Shown piece by piece: positions 9,285 to 17,518 of a DNA stretch of 64,000 bases. Both the position numbers and the translations under genes were made by a program. This DNA is from Cupriavidus phytohabitans (GTDB taxonomy: Bacteria > Pseudomonadota > Gammaproteobacteria > Burkholderiales > Burkholderiaceae), in assembly GCF_000426345.1 (NCBI RefSeq), contig NZ_AUFE01000037.1, forward strand, positions 1 to 64,000, in the 5' to 3' direction. The notes beneath the pieces were generated by a model. That model saw nothing but the letters and a program-made list of their open reading frames with translations. It was not told the origin of the DNA and ran no database searches. The stretch's first letter is position 1. Every line of letters begins with the position of its first letter.

Positions 9285-9300
9285 TGCCCCGTACGGGGCA
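9285..9300. repeat. Perfect 16-bp palindrome TGCCCCGTACGGGGCA
   Basis: A perfect palindrome lies between the FAH-family gene and the TRAP receptor gene. It has no loop and no T-tract, so it fits an operator for a dimeric repressor better than an intrinsic terminator. It is 51 bp before the dctP start. Confidence 0.5.
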
Positions 9301-9351
9301 GCACAGAGCCCGGCACACCCGACCGGGCCGCATGACAACCCAGGAGACACC

Positions 9352-10332
9352 ATGAAACACGTTATCCCGCATATCGTGCTGGCGGCGCTATTGTCCGTCG
9401 CCGGCGTGGCCGCCGCGCAGGCCCCCGTCAAGCTGCGCTTTGCCCATACCGTTCCGGAATCCGATTCGCAGCACCAGGCCGCGCTCGCCTTCAGCAAGAA
9501 GGTCAAGGAGCGCACCCAGGGCGGCGTCGAGATCCAGGTTTTCGCCAACAGCCAGCTCGGCAACGACACCACGCTGGTCACGGGCGTGCGCAGCGGCACC
9601 ATCGACATCGGTGCCACCGGCAATCCCTTTGTCACCGGGCTGGCACCGCGCCTGAACGTGCTGGACCTGCCCTACCAGTTCGAGGATGGCCCGTCGGCCT
9701 ACAAGGTACTGGACGGCCCGGTCGGCCGCTCGCTGCTCGACGAGCTGGGCACGCACCGTATCAAGGGCCTGGCCTTCTGGGAGATCGGCTTCCGCAGCCT
9801 CGGCAACAACAAGCGGCCGATCAACAAGGCCGAAGATATCCGCGGCCTGAAGATCCGCACCACGCCCAACCCGTCGCATATCAAGGCCTTCCAGCTGCTG
9901 GGCGCGAGCCCGCAGCCGATGCCGTTCGCCGAGGTCTTCGGCGCGCTGGAATCCGGCGCGGTCGACGGCCAGGAGAACCCGCCCACGCTGATGGTGTCGT
10001 CCAAGATGTACGAGGTGCAGAAGTATGTCTCGATGACGCGCCACGCCTATACCGCACTGGTGGTGCTGATGAACAAGGCGAAATTCGACTCGCTCAAGCC
10101 TGAGTACCAGAAGGTGCTGGTGGAAGAAGCCGCGGCCGCTGCCACCTACCAGCGCAAGCTCAATGCCGACAACGAAGCCGCCGCGATTGCCACGTTGCGC
10201 GCCAAGGGCGTGCAGGTCAACGAGCATCCCGACAACGCCGGCATCCGCAAGGTAGTGCGCGAGGAAACGCGCCAGCTGTTCGTGCAGAAGAATGGCGACG
10301 CCGTGCTGCGCGCCATGGACGCCCAGCGGTAG
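9352..10332 (+). CDS. dctP: TRAP transporter periplasmic receptor (DctP family)
   Basis: This 326-residue protein is the extracytoplasmic binding subunit of a TRAP transporter. A signal peptide (residues 1-23, cleavage near VAAAQAPVK) precedes the mature domain LRFAHTVPESDSQHQAAL. The conserved Arg that clamps the ligand carboxylate is visible in DIRGLKIRTTPNPSHI, and ALESGAVDGQENP is a family signature. The ATG at 9352 follows CAGGAGAC. The small and large membrane subunits lie downstream at 11305 and 11822, separated by an amidohydrolase gene, so this is a full transporter with an enzyme gene inserted. An organic acid or lactone ligand is likely. Confidence 0.93.
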   Translation: MKHVIPHIVLAALLSVAGVAAAQAPVKLRFAHTVPESDSQHQAALAFSKKVKERTQGGVEIQVFANSQLGNDTTLVTGVRSGTIDIGATGNPFVTGLAPRLNVLDLPYQFEDGPSAYKVLDGPVGRSLLDELGTHRIKGLAFWEIGFRSLGNNKRPINKAEDIRGLKIRTTPNPSHIKAFQLLGASPQPMPFAEVFGALESGAVDGQENPPTLMVSSKMYEVQKYVSMTRHAYTALVVLMNKAKFDSLKPEYQKVLVEEAAAAATYQRKLNADNEAAAIATLRAKGVQVNEHPDNAGIRKVVREETRQLFVQKNGDAVLRAMDAQR

Positions 10333-10344
10333 GAGAACCACGTC

Positions 10345-11277
10345 ATGCCCGCCATGCCCACCGCCATCGTCGATGCCCACCACCACCTGTGGCGGCTCGG
10401 CCCGGCGCGCCATCCCTGGCTGCAGGAAGGATACGACCCTGCCGCCTTCTTTCTCGGCGACTACGCCACGCTGCGGCAGGACTTCGACCCGCGAGACTAC
10501 CTGCGGCAGTGGGACGGCCTGCACCTGGCCGCCAGCGTGCATGTCGAAGCCGAACGGCACGCCGACGAGTCGGTGGCCGAGACCGCGTGGCTGCATCGGG
10601 TCCACGCACGCCATGGCTTTCCCAATGCGGTGGTGGCGCATGGCGATTTCAACAGCGACACGCTGGCCGCACAGCTGCGCGCGCACCAGGCCTTTCCTCT
10701 GGTGCGGGGCGTAAGGTGCAAGCCGCGCACCAGCCGCACCGCCGATGGCAGCGTGCACGGGCAGCCCGGCACGCTGCAGGACCCGCGCTGGCTGGCCGGC
10801 CTGCAGCGGCTGGCCGAGCATGGCCTGGCGTGGGACCTGCGCGTGCCGTGGTGGCACCTTGAGGAAGCCGCGGAGGCGATCGCGGCCGTGCCGGGGCTCG
10901 CCGTGGTGGTCGAGCACACCGGCCTGCCGTGGGACCGCTCGGAAGCGGGCCTGGCAGGCTGGCGCCGCGGACTTGCGGCGCTGGCCAGCCTGCCCGGCGT
11001 GCACCTGAAGCTGTCCGAGTTCGGTTTGCCCGGCACCGGGTGGGACCGCGCCGGCAATGTCGGCGTGATCCGCCACGCGCTGGAGATCTTCGGCTGGCAG
11101 CGCTGCATGTTCGCCAGCAACCTGCCCGTCTCCAGCCTGCGCGCGTCGCTGCATGAGATCGTCAATACCGTGGCCGCCGGGCTTGAAGGCCTGCCCGACG
11201 CCGCCGCACAAGCGGTGTGGCACGACAACGCCATGCGCTTTTACCGGATCGAGGCGCCCGCAGCCAGCCTGCGCTGA
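10345..11277 (+). CDS. Amidohydrolase-2 family lactonase-like hydrolase, second copy
   Basis: This 310-residue TIM-barrel hydrolase is a paralogue of the protein at 1685-2599. The two share the N-terminal His-x-His (IVDAHHHLWRLG), the segments HTGLPWDRSEAGLAGWR and LKLSEFGLPG, and a C-terminal MFASNLPVSSL in which the usual Asp of the SDWP motif is Asn. It starts 12 bases after dctP and sits between the receptor and membrane subunits of the TRAP transporter, so it is probably the first enzyme to meet the imported substrate. A lactone or pyrone-type ester is a reasonable guess from the family. Confidence 0.83.
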   Translation: MPAMPTAIVDAHHHLWRLGPARHPWLQEGYDPAAFFLGDYATLRQDFDPRDYLRQWDGLHLAASVHVEAERHADESVAETAWLHRVHARHGFPNAVVAHGDFNSDTLAAQLRAHQAFPLVRGVRCKPRTSRTADGSVHGQPGTLQDPRWLAGLQRLAEHGLAWDLRVPWWHLEEAAEAIAAVPGLAVVVEHTGLPWDRSEAGLAGWRRGLAALASLPGVHLKLSEFGLPGTGWDRAGNVGVIRHALEIFGWQRCMFASNLPVSSLRASLHEIVNTVAAGLEGLPDAAAQAVWHDNAMRFYRIEAPAASLR

Positions 11278-11304
11278 CGCCCGTCCAACCAGGAGTTCCC
11301 AATC

Positions 11305-11805
11305 ATGAACCGCATTACGCTCCGCCTGGCCCAGGGCGCCATGGTTGCCATGATGGCCACCATGATCGTGCTGGTCTTCGGCAACGTGGTCCTGCGCTAC
11401 GTCTTCAATTCCGGCATTGCCTTCTCCGAAGAAGCCTCGCGCTTTGTCTTCATGTGGCTGACGCTGACCGGCGCGCTGCTGGTGATGCACGACAAGGCCC
11501 ACCTGGGCATGTCCACCGTGGTCTCGCGCCTGGGCGAAAACGGCCAGCGCGCCTGCCGCCTGCTCGCCGATGCCGGCGCACTGGGCTGCTGCCTGCTGCT
11601 CGCGCACGGCGCCTGGCAACTGGTGACGATCGGCATGGACGACCGTGCCCCCGTCACCGGCGTGCCGCTGGGCGTGGTCTATGCCTGCCTGCTGGTATGC
11701 AGCGTCGGCATGGCGGCGATGCTGCTGCACGGGCTGTGGCGGCTGGTCAGCGGCCGCATGCCGCAGCACGAACTGGTGCCGCAGTCCGGCGCCACCGGCG
11801 AATAA
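11305..11805 (+). CDS. dctQ: TRAP transporter small membrane subunit (DctQ family)
   Basis: This 166-residue inner-membrane protein has four predicted transmembrane segments (about residues 10-32, 45-65, 88-108 and 128-150), the DctQ layout. The segment FSEEASRFVFMWLTLTGALL is typical. It pairs with the large DctM subunit, whose gene starts 17 bases later, to form the membrane part of the Na+-driven TRAP importer that takes ligand from the receptor at 9352. A CAGGAG ribosome site precedes the start. Confidence 0.92.
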   Translation: MNRITLRLAQGAMVAMMATMIVLVFGNVVLRYVFNSGIAFSEEASRFVFMWLTLTGALLVMHDKAHLGMSTVVSRLGENGQRACRLLADAGALGCCLLLAHGAWQLVTIGMDDRAPVTGVPLGVVYACLLVCSVGMAAMLLHGLWRLVSGRMPQHELVPQSGATGE

Positions 11806-11821
11806 GCGCAAGGAATCCATC

Positions 11822-13099
11822 ATGACCATCTTTGTCTTTGTTGGCTCGCTGCTGGGCGCGATGTCGCTCGGCATGCCCATCGCCTTTGCGCTGCTCGCTT
11901 CCGGTGTCGCGCTGATGCTGCACCTGGGCAATTTCGATACGCAGATCCTCGCGCAGAATATGCTGGAGGGCGTCAACAACTATCCGCTGATGGCGGTGCC
12001 GTTCTTCATGCTGGCCGGCGAGCTGATGAACGCCGGCGGGCTGTCGCAACGCATCGTGCGCGTGGCCGACGCGGCGGTCGGGCATGTGCGCGGCGGGCTG
12101 GGCTACGTGGCGATCATCGCGGCCACGGTGGTGGCCAGCATCTCCGGCTCGGCCGTGGCCGATACCGCCGCCGTTGCCGCACTGCTGATCCCGATGATGC
12201 GCAACGCCGGCTACAACGTGCCGCGCGCCGCGGGGCTGATCGCAGCGGGCGGCATCATCGCGCCGGTGATCCCGCCGTCGATCGCCATCGTCGTGTTCGG
12301 CGTGGTCGCGCAGGTGTCGATCACCAAGCTGTTCCTGGCCGGCATCGCGCCCGGCGCCATGATGGCGCTGACGCTTGCCGTGACCTGGCACTTCTGCGCG
12401 CGCAAGGAGAAGCTGGCGCCGGTGGAACCGTTCAGTGCGCGCCGCCTCGCCAAGGCCGCGCTCGACGGCGTGTGGGCGCTGGTGCTGCCGGTTGTGATCA
12501 TCGGCGGCATGAAGATCGGCGCGTTCACGCCGACCGAGGCCGCGGTGGTGGCGGTAGTCTACGCCATCGTAGTCGGCCGCTTTGTCTACGGCGAGCTGAA
12601 GCTGCGCGCCCTGCCCGGGCTGATCGTCACCGCGGCCAAGACCTCCAGCACCGTGCTGTTCCTGGTGGCGTGCGCGCTGGTCTCGGCATGGCTGATCACC
12701 ATCGCCAATATCCCGGCGCAGGTGACCGACCTGCTCGAACCCTTCATCGACAACAAGATCCTGCTGATGTTCGTCATCATGATCCTGGTGATCGCGGTCG
12801 GCACCGCGCTCGACCTGATGCCGACGGTGCTGATCATGACGCCGATCCTGATGCCCGTGATCACCAAGGCCGGCATCGATCCGGTGTACTTCGGCGTGAT
12901 GTTCGTGCTCAACAACGCCATCGGCCTGTTGACGCCGCCAGTCGGCACGGTGCTCAACGTGGTGGCCGGCACCTCGCGCTGCAGCCTGGACAGCGTGATC
13001 GGCGGGGTCTGGCCCTTCCTGCTGAGCCTGACTGCGCTGATGTTCCTGTTCGTGCTGTTCCCGCAGCTGATCCTGGTGCCGGCCGCGTGGCTGCACTGA
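11822..13099 (+). CDS. dctM: TRAP transporter large permease (DctM family)
   Basis: This 425-residue membrane protein is the DctM translocation subunit. It is almost entirely hydrophobic and contains characteristic segments such as SGSAVADTAAVAALLIPMM, GGIIAPVIPPSIAIVVFG and LLTPPVGTVLNVVAG. The ATG at 11822 follows AAGGAATC and gives the standard N-terminus; an upstream in-frame extension only overlaps dctQ. Together with the small subunit and receptor it forms a complete TRAP system. The downstream FMN enzyme gene starts 25 bases later and is probably in the same operon. Confidence 0.95.
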   Translation: MTIFVFVGSLLGAMSLGMPIAFALLASGVALMLHLGNFDTQILAQNMLEGVNNYPLMAVPFFMLAGELMNAGGLSQRIVRVADAAVGHVRGGLGYVAIIAATVVASISGSAVADTAAVAALLIPMMRNAGYNVPRAAGLIAAGGIIAPVIPPSIAIVVFGVVAQVSITKLFLAGIAPGAMMALTLAVTWHFCARKEKLAPVEPFSARRLAKAALDGVWALVLPVVIIGGMKIGAFTPTEAAVVAVVYAIVVGRFVYGELKLRALPGLIVTAAKTSSTVLFLVACALVSAWLITIANIPAQVTDLLEPFIDNKILLMFVIMILVIAVGTALDLMPTVLIMTPILMPVITKAGIDPVYFGVMFVLNNAIGLLTPPVGTVLNVVAGTSRCSLDSVIGGVWPFLLSLTALMFLFVLFPQLILVPAAWLH

Positions 13100-13124
13100 T
13101 CCCCTCCTCTACGCCCAACACACC

Positions 13125-14282
13125 ATGTCGTCCATCAACGAGATCGAGGATCTGCGCCGGCTCGCCCGGCGGCGCGTGCCGCGCATGTTCTATGAGTACG
13201 CCGATTCGGGATCGTGGACCGAATCTACCTACCGCGCCAACCAGCATGAGTTCGGCCGCATCCTGCTGCGCCAGCGCGTGGCCGTGGATATCGACGAGCG
13301 CCGCATTGCCACGCAGATGCTGGGCCAGGAGGTGGCCATGCCGGTGGCAATCGCTCCGACCGGGCTGGCCGGCATGCAGCATGCCGACGGCGAGATCCTG
13401 GCCGCCCGCGCAGCGCGTGATTTCGGCGTGCCGTTCACGCTGTCGACCGTCAGCATCTGCTCGATCGAAGACGTGGCCGAGGCCACCGGCGGGCATCCGT
13501 TCTGGTTCCAGCTCTACGTGATGCGCGACCGCGCCTTCGTCGAGCGGCTGATGGACCGCGCCCGCGCCGCCGGCTGCCCGGCGCTGGTGCTCACGCTGGA
13601 CCTGCCGGTCAGCGCGCAGCGCCACAAGGACCTGCGCAACGGCCTGTCGGCACCGCCGCGGCTGACGCCGTGGAACCTGCTCAACATGATGGGCAAGCCG
13701 CGCTGGTGCCTGGGCATGCTGAGCACGCGCCGGCGCACCTTCGGCAACATCATCGGGCATGTGCAGGGCGTCGACGACATGAGCTCGCTGGCCGACTGGT
13801 CCAGCCGCCAGTACGACCCGACGCTGAACTGGGACGACGTGGCCTGGATCCGCCGCCGCTGGCCCGGCAAGCTGGTGCTCAAGGGCATCCAGGACGTCGC
13901 GGATGCGCGCCTGGCGTGCCAGTCTGGAGCGGATGCGCTGATCGTGTCCAACCACGGCGGGCGCCAGCTCGACGGCGCGCCGGCGTCGATCTGCGCGCTG
14001 CCCGCCATCGCCGAGGCCGTGGGCGAGCGCATCGAAGTCCATATGGACGGCGGCATCCGCTCCGGGCAGGACGTGCTCAAGGCGGTCGCGCTCGGCGCCA
14101 GGGGCGTCTATATCGGCCGCTCGATGCTGTATGGCCTGGGCGCCATGGGCCAGGCCGGCGTGACGCGCGCGCTGGAGATCATCCGCAAGGAACTGGATCT
14201 GACCATGGCCTTCTGCGGCCACACCGACATCCGCGCGGTCGGCAAGGACATCCTGCTGCCGCCACATCCGCCCGCTTCGTAA
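13125..14282 (+). CDS. FMN-dependent 2-hydroxyacid dehydrogenase (LldD family)
   Basis: This 385-residue enzyme belongs to the FMN-dependent alpha-hydroxyacid oxidising family (L-lactate dehydrogenase LldD, mandelate dehydrogenase, glycolate oxidase). It oxidises an L-2-hydroxyacid to the 2-oxoacid. The catalytic His and flavin site lie in IVSNHGGRQLDG, and the phosphate-binding stretch is MDGGIRSGQDVLKAVALGA; PVAIAPTGLAGMQHADGE and TLSTVSICSIEDVA are also typical. The gene follows dctM by 25 bases. In context it could oxidise a hydroxyacid released by the amidohydrolase. The exact substrate cannot be read from the sequence. Confidence 0.9.
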   Translation: MSSINEIEDLRRLARRRVPRMFYEYADSGSWTESTYRANQHEFGRILLRQRVAVDIDERRIATQMLGQEVAMPVAIAPTGLAGMQHADGEILAARAARDFGVPFTLSTVSICSIEDVAEATGGHPFWFQLYVMRDRAFVERLMDRARAAGCPALVLTLDLPVSAQRHKDLRNGLSAPPRLTPWNLLNMMGKPRWCLGMLSTRRRTFGNIIGHVQGVDDMSSLADWSSRQYDPTLNWDDVAWIRRRWPGKLVLKGIQDVADARLACQSGADALIVSNHGGRQLDGAPASICALPAIAEAVGERIEVHMDGGIRSGQDVLKAVALGARGVYIGRSMLYGLGAMGQAGVTRALEIIRKELDLTMAFCGHTDIRAVGKDILLPPHPPAS

Positions 14283-14303
14283 TCCTCGTAATCCTCGTAA
14301 TCC
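14277..14303 (+). repeat. Three tandem 9-bp units TCGTAATCC
   Basis: Three exact copies of TCGTAATCC run across the stop codon of the FMN dehydrogenase gene; the TAA stop lies inside the first unit. Copy-number change would keep the frame and could not alter the protein, since the stop comes first. Confidence 0.85.
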
Positions 14304-14355
14304 GCGTGTCGTAGCCACAAACCCAACCGCAAACAAACCAGTCAGGAGACAACCA

Positions 14356-14964
14356 ATGATCCTTCGCACAACCCTGCGCGCCCGCCAGGCGCTCGCCATG
14401 CTCGCAACCAGCACCGCCTTCGGCGCCGCCGCCCTGGTGCCCGCGCCCGCCGCGGCGCAGCCGGCCCCATCCGCCGAATGCAAGGCGGCGCTGGACGCCC
14501 GCGCCCAGAATGCCAACTATCCGCGCGACACCGTGCCGCGCTACATCAAGACCCCCACCGGCTACCTGCTGGTGCTGCGCATGGGCGACAACGTCTTCGA
14601 GCAGATCGAAGCCTTTGCAATCTGCGAGAAGGTGCCCAGCGCCAGCCTGTCCGCGATCGGCTTCGCCAATGTCACGTTCGGCTTCTGGGATGCGGGCAAG
14701 AAGCAGTTCAACCCGCGCACCTTCCGCAATGTGGAGATGGCCAGCATCGTCGGCAGCCTGGCCTGGAAGGAAGGCAAGCCCTCGATCCATGCGCATGGCG
14801 TGGCAGGAGACAGCAGCTTCGATACCTACGGCGGCCATATCCTGTCGATGGAAGTCGGCACGGGTTCGCTGGAAGTGACGGTGACGGCCTATCCGCAGCA
14901 ACTGGAACGCGGCATTGACCCCAAGATCGGCGCCAACGTGCTGGGATTGCGCGATAACCACTGA
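14356..14964 (+). CDS. Exported PPC/DUF296-domain protein
   Basis: This 202-residue protein starts with a signal peptide (about residues 1-36, ending APAAAAQPAP) and then carries a PPC/DUF296 domain. Recognisable parts are GYLLVLRMGDNVFEQIEAFA, SASLSAIGFANVTFGFWDA, and IHAHGVAGDSSFDTYGGHIL, where the His-x-His of this fold binds a metal in bacterial members. PPC domains are best known in plant AT-hook nuclear proteins and small cytoplasmic bacterial proteins, so a periplasmic version is unusual. A CAGGAGAC ribosome site precedes the ATG. It may belong to the end of the TRAP operon. Function unknown. Confidence 0.78.
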   Translation: MILRTTLRARQALAMLATSTAFGAAALVPAPAAAQPAPSAECKAALDARAQNANYPRDTVPRYIKTPTGYLLVLRMGDNVFEQIEAFAICEKVPSASLSAIGFANVTFGFWDAGKKQFNPRTFRNVEMASIVGSLAWKEGKPSIHAHGVAGDSSFDTYGGHILSMEVGTGSLEVTVTAYPQQLERGIDPKIGANVLGLRDNH

Positions 14965-15390
14965 TGAGACGCGGCGTTGGGACCGCCGAATGCCGGCCGG
15001 CCCCAACCGTAGAATGTCCCTTGTTCTCCCTGACCATGCCGCGATTCTCCGAATGAGACCTGCTCCGCCCTGAACCGGACCAGGGCACGGATCTTACGCT
15101 GTCAGAACGCCCGGACAGCCCCGGCATCGCAATGAACGGCTGGTTGCACCGCCTTTCCGCCGACGGCCAGTGCGTGAAACACACCTTGCTGCGGCCGGCC
15201 ACTGAGGCTCCGATCAGCTCGCGCGGGATCGGAAACCTCACGGCAACGCTCAGCCCCATCGGCTGCTGCGTGCCGGGCCCGGCAGCTGGTCTTTACGGAC
15301 CTTCAGGTAACTCAGGCTGGCGCTGCGGACAATTCAGTCGGGCGGCGTGCGGAACGGGGGTCCCGCACGCGGATACTGGTCTGGTCCCGT
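14965..15390. other. Gene-free stretch of 426 bases
   Basis: I see no convincing coding sequence here. A possible hairpin with arms GTTGGG (14976-14981) and CCCAAC (15002-15007) follows the PPC gene, without a T-tract. The rest is unassigned spacer between the rightward PPC gene and the leftward reductase gene. Confidence 0.5.
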
Positions 15391-16506
15391 TCAGGCTGCG
15401 GCTGCGGTGAGCGTTGGGTAATCGGTCAGGCCTTGCGCACCGCCACCGAAGAGCGTGTCGCGGTCATGCTGCGCGAGCGGCGCGCCAACGCGCAGGCGCT
15501 CGGGAAGGTCCGGATTCGCGACGAACGGGCGGCCGAAGGCGACCAGATCGGCCCAGCCCGCGGCGATCGCTTCGCGCGCGCGCTCCGCGGTGTACTTGCC
15601 CGCATAGATCAGCACGCCGGGGAATGCTTCGCGCAGCTTGCGCTTGAATGCCGCCGGCATCAGCGGCGCATCGTCCCAGTCCGCTTCCGCGATGTGGAGG
15701 TAGCCGATGCCGAGTTCGCCCAGCAGCCTGGCCGCGGTAAGGTATGTCGTCTCCGGATCGTCATCGACACAGCCGTTCAGCGTGGTCAGCGGCGCGAGGC
15801 GGATGCCGACGCGCGACGCGTCGCCCGTGCCAACGATCAGCGCCTGCGCGACTTCGCCGAGGAAACGCAAGCGGTTCTCCAGCGACCCGCCGTAGGCGTC
15901 CGTGCGCGTGTTGGCGTTCGAGTCGATGAACTGGTTCACGAGGTAGCCGTTGGCGCCATGCAGCTCGACGCCGTCGAAGCCGGCATCGACCGCGTTGCGC
16001 GCCGCAGCGCGGTACTGGTCCACGACTTCGCGGATCTCGTCGACGGTGAGCGCGCGCGGCGCAGAGGCCTGGACGAAGCCGGGCGTGCTGCCGTCCTCGC
16101 CGGCGATGAACACGTTCACCCCCTGCGCCTGGATCGGCGATGACGACACGGGCTGTTGCCCGGCAAGCAGGCTCGTGTGGCTCAGCCGGCCAACGTGCCA
16201 GAGCTGCGCGAAGATGCGGCCGCCGGCGGCATGCACGGCGCCGGTCACCTTGCGCCATCCGGCCACCTGCGCGGGCGTGTGGATGCCGGGCGTCCATGCA
16301 TAGCCCTTGCCGAGCGGCGCGATGTAGGTGCCTTCGCTGACGATGAGTCCGGCGCCCGCGCGCTGCGCGTAGTACCCGGCCATCAGGTCGTTGGCCTCAT
16401 CGCCGGGCTGGCTGGCGCGCGAGCGCGTCATCGGCGGCATCACGATGCGGTTCGGCAGCGTCAGCCCGCCGAGTTGAAGCGATTGAAACAGCGGATCCTG
16501 GGTCAT
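15391..16506 (-). CDS. Old Yellow Enzyme family alkene reductase (NemA-like)
   Basis: This 371-residue flavoprotein belongs to the Old Yellow Enzyme group, which uses NAD(P)H and FMN to reduce activated C=C bonds, nitroesters and other electrophiles. The sequence shows LGGLTLPNRIVMPPMTRSRA, the substrate-binding pair in DGVELHGANGYLVNQFIDS, and a C-terminal YAGKYTAERAREAIAAGWAD. The ATG at 16506 begins the family homology. It is downstream of dkgB on the same strand, with 80 bases and a strong hairpin between them. A second family member is at 18700. Confidence 0.92.
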   Translation of the reverse strand: MTQDPLFQSLQLGGLTLPNRIVMPPMTRSRASQPGDEANDLMAGYYAQRAGAGLIVSEGTYIAPLGKGYAWTPGIHTPAQVAGWRKVTGAVHAAGGRIFAQLWHVGRLSHTSLLAGQQPVSSSPIQAQGVNVFIAGEDGSTPGFVQASAPRALTVDEIREVVDQYRAAARNAVDAGFDGVELHGANGYLVNQFIDSNANTRTDAYGGSLENRLRFLGEVAQALIVGTGDASRVGIRLAPLTTLNGCVDDDPETTYLTAARLLGELGIGYLHIAEADWDDAPLMPAAFKRKLREAFPGVLIYAGKYTAERAREAIAAGWADLVAFGRPFVANPDLPERLRVGAPLAQHDRDTLFGGGAQGLTDYPTLTAAAA

Positions 16507-16525
16507 GGTGCTTGTCGTGTCGGAT

Positions 16526-16545
16526 CCGCGGCCCGCAGGCCGCGG
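16526..16545. repeat. GC-rich hairpin between dkgB and the reductase gene
   Basis: Arms CCGCGGCC (16526-16533) and GGCCGCGG (16538-16545) enclose a four-base loop. On the minus strand it lies after dkgB and just before the reductase start. There is no T-tract, so it could be an RNA-stabilising or attenuating structure, not a clear terminator. Confidence 0.5.
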
Positions 16546-16586
16546 AGGATTCGAAGAAAGACGGATCGGGGAGGATGCCTGCGCGC

Positions 16587-17393
16587 TCAGTCCCATTGCG
16601 GCGCGAGGCCTTCGGGGCTGACTTGACGGCCGTTGCGCTCGAGCGCGGCGATCTGCGCCATGTCGGCGTCGCTCAGGCGCAGCATCTGCGCGATCAGGTT
16701 GCTGGCGAGGTTCTCGCGCCTGGTGGACGACGGAATCACCGAGTAGCCGAGCTGCAGCGCCCAGGCCAGCACGACCTGGGCCGGCGTCGCCTGGTGCCGC
16801 CGCGCGATCGCGCCGATCACCGGGTCACCGAGGACCTTGCCGTACGCCAGCGTCATGTACGACGTGACGTGGATACCCTCGCGCTGCAGGAAGTCCACCA
16901 GCTTGCGGCCCTGCAGATAGGGGCTCAGCTCGATCTGGTTCGTCGCGATCGCGTCCTTGCCGACCGCGGCGATCGCCTGCTTTGTCAGTTCGATGTTGAA
17001 GTTTGAGATGCCGATCCGCCGCGTCAGGCCTTTTTCCTTCGCCTCGGCGAGCGCGGTCATGTATGCCTCGAGCGGCACGCCGTTGCCCGGCGCCGGCCAG
17101 TGGATCAGGGTCAGGTCGACGTAGTCCGTGCGCAGCTTCGCCAGGCTTCCCTCGAGACTGGGCACGAGCTTGTCCCTGGCGTAGTTGTCGACCCAGATCT
17201 TCGTCGTCAGGAACAGGTCGTCGCGGCGCACGCCGGAAGCGGCGATCGCCTCGCCCACGTCCGCTTCGTTGCCGTAGATCTGGGCGGTGTCGATCGCGCG
17301 GTAGCCGAGTTCGAGGCCGTTGCGGACCGAGTCGATGACAACCTGGCCTTGCAGGCGGAACGTGCCGAGGCCGAAAGCGGGGATATTGCGCAT
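16587..17393 (-). CDS. dkgB: Aldo/keto reductase DkgB (2,5-diketo-D-gluconate reductase B / methylglyoxal reductase)
   Basis: This 268-residue NADPH-dependent enzyme matches Escherichia coli DkgB closely along its length, from IPAFGLGTFRLQGQVVIDSV to VSPEGLAPQWD. Catalytic residues of the family are present: Asp and Tyr in AIDTAQIYGNEADVG, Lys in LTTKIW, and His in LTLIHWPAPGN. It reduces carbonyl compounds such as methylglyoxal and 2,5-diketogluconate in the cytoplasm. An AAGGAG site precedes the ATG at 17393. It is divergent from a YafC-like LysR gene, the same arrangement as dkgB-yafC in E. coli. Confidence 0.93.
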   Translation of the reverse strand: MRNIPAFGLGTFRLQGQVVIDSVRNGLELGYRAIDTAQIYGNEADVGEAIAASGVRRDDLFLTTKIWVDNYARDKLVPSLEGSLAKLRTDYVDLTLIHWPAPGNGVPLEAYMTALAEAKEKGLTRRIGISNFNIELTKQAIAAVGKDAIATNQIELSPYLQGRKLVDFLQREGIHVTSYMTLAYGKVLGDPVIGAIARRHQATPAQVVLAWALQLGYSVIPSSTRRENLASNLIAQMLRLSDADMAQIAALERNGRQVSPEGLAPQWD

Positions 17394-17461
17394 GGTGTGC
17401 TCCTTGGAAGGGGGGCGGTCTGATCTGCAAAACAAGAAACGATGGACCGCAGTGTGCCCGC

Positions 17462-17491
17462 TTTACTTTTGCGCAAAAAGTGGCCTATAAA
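17462..17491 (+). promoter_or_regulatory. Probable promoter of the YafC-like LysR gene
   Basis: TTTACT (17462-17467) and TATAAA (17486-17491) are separated by 18 bases and lie just before the LysR gene. Transcription would start near 17498, immediately ahead of the palindromic box at 17502-17516. Confidence 0.45.
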
Positions 17492-17501
17492 CCAAACTGT
17501 C

Positions 17502-17516
17502 TTGATTTCAGATCAA
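17502..17516 (+). promoter_or_regulatory. LysR-type box TTGATTTCAGATCAA before the YafC-like gene
   Basis: This 15-bp interrupted palindrome has the T-N11-A form of LysR sites. It ends two bases before the LysR start codon and would overlap the transcript start, consistent with autorepression. The exact reverse complement occurs at 18557-18571 before the second Old Yellow Enzyme gene. Confidence 0.65.
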
Positions 17517-17518
17517 CA

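Noticed and set aside
7101..9635. Very long minus-strand open frame
   Set aside because: It is antisense to the Bug receptor, the FAH-family gene and dctP, all with recognisable family sequence, and its translation has no domain character.
14976..15007. Terminator after the PPC gene
   Set aside because: Only a six-base stem with a long loop and no T-tract.
15132..15410. Small plus-strand frame of 92 codons in the gap before the reductase
   Set aside because: No homology, no good ribosome site, and it overlaps the end of the reductase gene.
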